A stretch of DNA of 64,000 nt from Streptomyces xinghaiensis S187 (GTDB lineage Bacteria > Actinomycetota > Actinomycetes > Streptomycetales > Streptomycetaceae): contig NZ_CP023202.1 of the NCBI RefSeq assembly GCF_000220705.2, positions 2,108,001 to 2,172,000 of the forward strand. The letters run 5' to 3'. The stretch's first letter is position 1. Each line of letters starts with the position of its first letter. Positions 60,788-64,000 of this stretch are shown piece by piece. A program made the translations under genes and the position numbers. The notes beneath the pieces are model-generated. The model had not been told where the DNA came from and searched no databases. It saw only the letters and a program-made list of their open reading frames with translations.

Positions 60788-61180
60788 TCAGCAGTCGCGC
60801 AGCTGGGGCGACTGGTTCAGGATCTGGCCCCGTACGGAGGTGAAGCGCGCGAGCCTCTCGTCGGAGGTGCCGGCCGTCGGGAAGACGGCCACCCGGTGGC
60901 AGTTCTGGAACGCCAGCCGGACCCCGAAGTGCCGCTGCAGAGCCCCGCGTATCGCGTCGCTCGCCAGCGCCCGGAGGAGCTGGCCACGCGCCTGTTCGTC
61001 TGGCGGCGGCACCTGGTTGTCGGCGAACTCCCCGCCGTCGACCTTGAGCTGGGCCACCAGAGAGCTGATCATCTCCCATGCGTACGGCAGGGAGGTCCGG
61101 ACGCAGTCGACGAACTCCGCTTCATCGACCTCGCCTCGCTCGGCCTGTTCGAGCAGGGCCGGTGAGACGTCCAGCGACAT
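60788..61180 (-). CDS. SCO5389-family conserved protein
   Basis: A 130-residue cytosolic protein of an actinobacterial family named after SCO5389; function unknown. ATG 61180 has AGAGGAGAA 5 nt upstream; longer in-frame starts are not conserved in character. It is mostly helical (SPALLEQAERGEVDEAEFVDCVRTSLP, AWEMISSLVAQL), then a loop (DNQVPPPDEQARGQ) and a beta/helix C-terminus ending SPQLRDC with a terminal Cys. It is divergent from nucS across 205 bp, an arrangement also present in S. coelicolor. Confidence 0.88.
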   Translation of the reverse strand: MSLDVSPALLEQAERGEVDEAEFVDCVRTSLPYAWEMISSLVAQLKVDGGEFADNQVPPPDEQARGQLLRALASDAIRGALQRHFGVRLAFQNCHRVAVFPTAGTSDERLARFTSVRGQILNQSPQLRDC

Positions 61181-61372
61181 GGGGTTCTCCTCTCGCACCC
61201 CCGCAGGGGTCCTCGGACGGCGAAGGGGAGCCGCGACGGAGCGTGCCCGGACGACGACTTCCCGCATCCACGGTATGCCGCTCCCTCCGGCCGCACCAGG
61301 AGAATGGTGACAACCAGCCAGCCGCCGAAGGTGCCCATCCAGGGCGAATCGCGTGGAGGCGGGACGGTCGAG

Positions 61373-61378
61373 TAGCGT
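61373..61378 (+). promoter_or_regulatory. -10 box of nucS, leaderless arrangement
   Basis: TAGCGT ends 7 nt before ATG 61386 and no ribosome-binding site intervenes. Confidence 0.45.
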
Positions 61379-61385
61379 GCGGGCC

Positions 61386-62048
61386 ATGCGTCTCGTCATC
61401 GCTCGCTGCTCCGTCGACTACGCGGGCCGGCTCACCGCCCATCTGCCCTCCGCGCCCCGGCTGATCCTGGTCAAGGCCGACGGCAGTGTGTCCGTCCACG
61501 CCGACGACCGGGCCTACAAACCCCTCAACTGGATGTCTCCGCCGTGCACCCTCAAGGAGGGTGACGACGCCGTGTGGACGGTGGTGAACAAGGCGGGCGA
61601 GAAGCTCATCATCACCATGGAGGAAATCCTTCACGACTCCTCCCACGAACTGGGAGTTGACCCGGGGCTGATCAAGGATGGCGTGGAAGCGCACCTCCAG
61701 GAACTCCTCGCCGACAGGATCGAGACACTGGGCGAAGGCTATGCGCTGATTCGGCGTGAATACCCCACTGCCATCGGGCCGGTGGACATCCTCTGCCGGG
61801 ACGCCGACGGCGGGACCGTCGCGGTGGAGATCAAGCGGCGCGGCGAGATAGACGGTGTCGAGCAGCTCACCCGGTACCTCGAACTCCTCAACCGCGATCC
61901 GCATCTGGCGCCGGTGCGGGGCATCTTCGCGGCCCAGGAGATCAAGCCGCAGGCCCGGGTGCTGGCCACCGACCGCGGCATCGGCTGCACCGTGCTCGAC
62001 TACGACGCCCTGCGCGGCATCGAGGACGACAAGCTCAGGCTCTTCTGA
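61386..62048 (+). CDS. nucS: NucS/EndoMS mismatch-specific endonuclease
   Basis: A 220-residue enzyme of the non-canonical mismatch repair pathway that replaces MutS/MutL in actinobacteria. An N-terminal dimerisation/DNA-binding half (about 1-105, MRLVIARCSVDYAGRL...) joins a RecB-like nuclease domain with the PD-(D/E)xK residues Asp134 (GPVDILC), Glu148 and Lys150 (VAVEIK), and RGEIDGVEQLTRYLELL. It cuts both strands at G-T, G-G and T-T mispairs and interacts with the beta clamp; the C-terminal residues (KLRLF) fit the clamp-binding tail. Probably translated from a leaderless mRNA. Confidence 0.95.
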   Translation: MRLVIARCSVDYAGRLTAHLPSAPRLILVKADGSVSVHADDRAYKPLNWMSPPCTLKEGDDAVWTVVNKAGEKLIITMEEILHDSSHELGVDPGLIKDGVEAHLQELLADRIETLGEGYALIRREYPTAIGPVDILCRDADGGTVAVEIKRRGEIDGVEQLTRYLELLNRDPHLAPVRGIFAAQEIKPQARVLATDRGIGCTVLDYDALRGIEDDKLRLF

Positions 62049-62145
62049 GCCGACGCGCCCCGTCCCCGCCCCGCCCCCGGCTCCGCGGGTTCGGGGCCGT
62101 ACCGGGCCCCGCAGCCCGGGGCCCGGCCCCGCGCGGCACACGGCC

Positions 62146-64000
62146 TCAGATGACCGGGGTCTCCTCGCCGGTACCGGTCGTCCCGTCGGCCGAGGCCGAC
62201 GTCGACGCGGACATCGGCGCCGTCCCGGAGGTGGAGGCCGACGACGTGCCGCCGCCGACCGGGGAGACGGGCGCGGGCTCGCTCGCCGTGTTGGTGGTGC
62301 CGCCGCTCGCGGTCGGCGAGGGGCTGGTCGGCTCCTCGCCGGTCGGGTCGTCCGTCGGTTCCCCGGAGGGGGATTCCTCCGGGGGTTCGCTCGTGGGCGG
62401 CTTCTTGGTGGGGGTCGAGTCCCCCGAGCCGCCGGTCGATCCGCCCGAGCTTCCCGATCCCCCGGAACCGCCGGAGGAGCCGCCCGTACCCGTCGTCCCG
62501 GACGCGCTGGGGCCGTCGCTCTCCGAGGGGCCGCCCTCCCCCGAAGCACTGGGGTCCGGGCTCTCCGACGCCGGCGCGTCCGTTCCGGCCCGGCCGCTCT
62601 CCACGGGCTCGGGGCCCCGGGTGGAGTCCTCCGTCGGCTCCTCGGCGGGGAGGCCGCCACCGCCGTCGTCCTCGTTGGCGGACTGCTCGGAGATGACCCG
62701 GTCGGGCGGCCCGTCCTCGCCGCCGGAGGTGGCGCCGAGGGTCACCACGGTGCCCAGGACCGCGGTGAGCAGGGCCCCGGCGCTCACGGCGGCGATATTG
62801 CGCCGGGCGCCCTTGAGCAGGGTGAGGGGGCGGCCGGGTCCCCGGCCGGAGCCCTTGGCGGTGCCGGGCCGGCCACCCGCTGCGGCACCCGCGCCGCCGG
62901 CCACCAGCGCCGGCGTCACGGCCGTGGCACCGGTGTCCGGGGCCCGGCCGGCGGTGAGCGCGCCGAAGGCGCTGGTGACGGCACCGGGCGGGGTGGCGGA
63001 CTCCTCGGCGTGCGCGGCGGGGATCTCGTCGCCCGGCACCGCGCCGCCCGCCGTGTGGTCGAAACCGCCCGCCTTGTCCTCGACGAGGGCGAGCGCCCGG
63101 CGGCCCGAGACGGCACCGCGCCGGTCCGCGAGGACGCCGCGGAGCGCGATGGACGCCTCCAGCTCGGCGCGGGCCCGGTCGAGCTTGCCGGTGCAGAGCG
63201 CGAGTACGCCCAACTCGTGGTGGAAGTACGCCTCTTCGGCGACCTCCCCGGAGATCCTGGCGGCCTCCTGCCCGTGCCGCAGGGCGCGCTCCCAGGCGCT
63301 CCAGTTCAGCGCGGCGGCCAGCACGGGTGCGGCCGTGCAGGCCAGCAGGACGGCGGTGCTCGGGTGGCCGGGCTCCTCGCCGGAGACGAGGACGGCCATC
63401 GCCGCGAGCATGGCCTCGGACTCGGCGGCGGCCCGCTCGGGAAGGACGGACGGGTGGCCCGCCCACCAGGCGTAGTGCCGGCCGGCGAGGTGCGCCCGTT
63501 CCGCGGTGCCCTCCCCGTAGCCCGCGGCCTCCAGCTGGGTGGCGACACCGGACGCGAGGCGGTAGTGCCCGGCGACCGGGGTGACGAGGCCGCAGGCGAG
63601 GAGTTCACCGAGCGCGGCGTCGGCGTGGCTGTCACCGGCGAGCGCCGGGAGGTGGGCGTGGTGGGGGCAGTCGCCGCCGAGGGCGAGGGCCAGCCGCAGC
63701 GTCTCGCGGGCGGATTCGCTCAGCCGGGAGGCGAGCAGGGCGGCGGGCGCGGCGGCCTCGGCGAGGGTCGGCAGCGGTACGGCCGCCGCCGCGGCCTCGG
63801 TGCCCTCCGGGCCGCTGACGGTGTCCACGGCGGCCGGGCGGTCCTCGGCGCCCTCGGTGTGCGGCCCGTCCTCCGGGCCGGCGCCGCCGAAGACGTCCGG
63901 GTCGGCGCGCAGGGCGTCCCGCTGCCTGAGCAGGGCTCCGGCCTGGACGAAGCGGAGCGGCAGGCCCTCGGACTCGAACCACAGGTCTCCGGCCCAGGCC
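62146..64000 (-). CDS. C-terminal part of a large membrane-anchored NTPase/TPR-like protein
   Basis: The frame is open to the window end, so the N-terminus (and any P-loop) is missing; 617 residues are visible. First is a segment resembling the end of an NB-ARC/STAND module (DLWFESEGLPLRFVQAGALLRQRDALR) and a winged-helix-like part (SESARETLRLALALGG). A helical TPR-like region follows (WERALRHGQEAARISGE, AYFHHELGVLALCTGKLDRARAEL), then an Ala/Gly-rich linker, one membrane helix (IAAVSAGALLTAVLGTVVTLGA), and about 200 residues of Ser/Gly/Pro/Thr-rich tail outside the cell. The layout suggests an inside-facing signalling ATPase with an envelope-spanning tail; no function is established. Relatives are labelled ATP/GTP-binding protein. 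Confidence 0.8.
   Translation of the reverse strand, partial: AWAGDLWFESEGLPLRFVQAGALLRQRDALRADPDVFGGAGPEDGPHTEGAEDRPAAVDTVSGPEGTEAAAAAVPLPTLAEAAAPAALLASRLSESARETLRLALALGGDCPHHAHLPALAGDSHADAALGELLACGLVTPVAGHYRLASGVATQLEAAGYGEGTAERAHLAGRHYAWWAGHPSVLPERAAAESEAMLAAMAVLVSGEEPGHPSTAVLLACTAAPVLAAALNWSAWERALRHGQEAARISGEVAEEAYFHHELGVLALCTGKLDRARAELEASIALRGVLADRRGAVSGRRALALVEDKAGGFDHTAGGAVPGDEIPAAHAEESATPPGAVTSAFGALTAGRAPDTGATAVTPALVAGGAGAAAGGRPGTAKGSGRGPGRPLTLLKGARRNIAAVSAGALLTAVLGTVVTLGATSGGEDGPPDRVISEQSANEDDGGGGLPAEEPTEDSTRGPEPVESGRAGTDAPASESPDPSASGEGGPSESDGPSASGTTGTGGSSGGSGGSGSSGGSTGGSGDSTPTKKPPTSEPPEESPSGEPTDDPTGEEPTSPSPTASGGTTNTASEPAPVSPVGGGTSSASTSGTAPMSASTSASADGTTGTGEETPVI

Overview
The window is very G+C-rich chromosomal DNA from an actinomycete, almost certainly Streptomyces or a close relative. 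The reasons are strong third-position G/C bias, GTG starts, several apparently leaderless genes, adjacent genes for the tip-growth coiled-coil proteins Scy and FilP, a GlgE-type glycogen cluster, and a single TTA (bldA-type) codon. From memory, the gene order matches, in reverse, the core region of S. coelicolor around SCO5388-SCO5451. I saw no rRNA, tRNA, CRISPR array, insertion sequence or phage gene. This reads as core chromosome with a few strain-specific inserts.

Layout. 0-5 kb: the tail of an upstream gene, then a two-subunit ABC exporter. 5-22 kb: a secreted M4 protease, glgP (minus), a secreted PL11 rhamnogalacturonan lyase, a secreted S8 protease, then the operon-like series glgE-treS-maltokinase-glgB. 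22-26 kb: a DctA-type dicarboxylate carrier divergent from a CitA/DcuS-type two-component pair. 26-34 kb: a DUF4142 protein, then pfkA, pta, ackA and pyk (glycolysis and acetate overflow). 34-36.4 kb: a three-gene envelope cassette (DUF6230 protein, DUF6114 membrane protein, Ser/Pro/Glu-rich secreted protein) behind a 766-bp leader with two TTACT/AGTAA palindromes. 37-51 kb: a YbbN-type thioredoxin, the isobutyryl-CoA mutase large subunit, small DUF3817 membrane proteins, MarR and ArsR-type regulators, three tandem AIM24 genes, an AbsC-like MarR regulator, a two-component system divergent from an Asp-rich PepSY protein, meaB, a thiolase and methylmalonyl-CoA epimerase. 51-59 kb: scy, filP, and an ABC transporter whose two subunits carry long disordered tails. 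59-64 kb: a zinc-finger-like protein, an LLM flavin oxidoreductase, an SCO5389-family protein, nucS, and the C-terminal part of a large membrane-anchored NTPase-like protein cut by the window end.

How the parts fit. Trehalose made or isomerised by TreS is turned to maltose, phosphorylated by the maltokinase, polymerised by GlgE and branched by GlgB; GlgP runs the reverse direction. PfkA, Pyk, Pta and AckA carry the sugar carbon to acetyl-CoA and acetate. IcmA, MeaB, the thiolase and the epimerase serve C4/C3 acyl-CoA interconversion, which supplies short-chain extender units. Scy and FilP organise the growing hyphal tip. The points most worth a second look are the envelope cassette and its palindromes, the metal-like Asp-rich sensor/PepSY pair with its phased operator, the TTA-coded pectin lyase, the AIM24 triplet, and the tail-bearing ABC pair beside filP.
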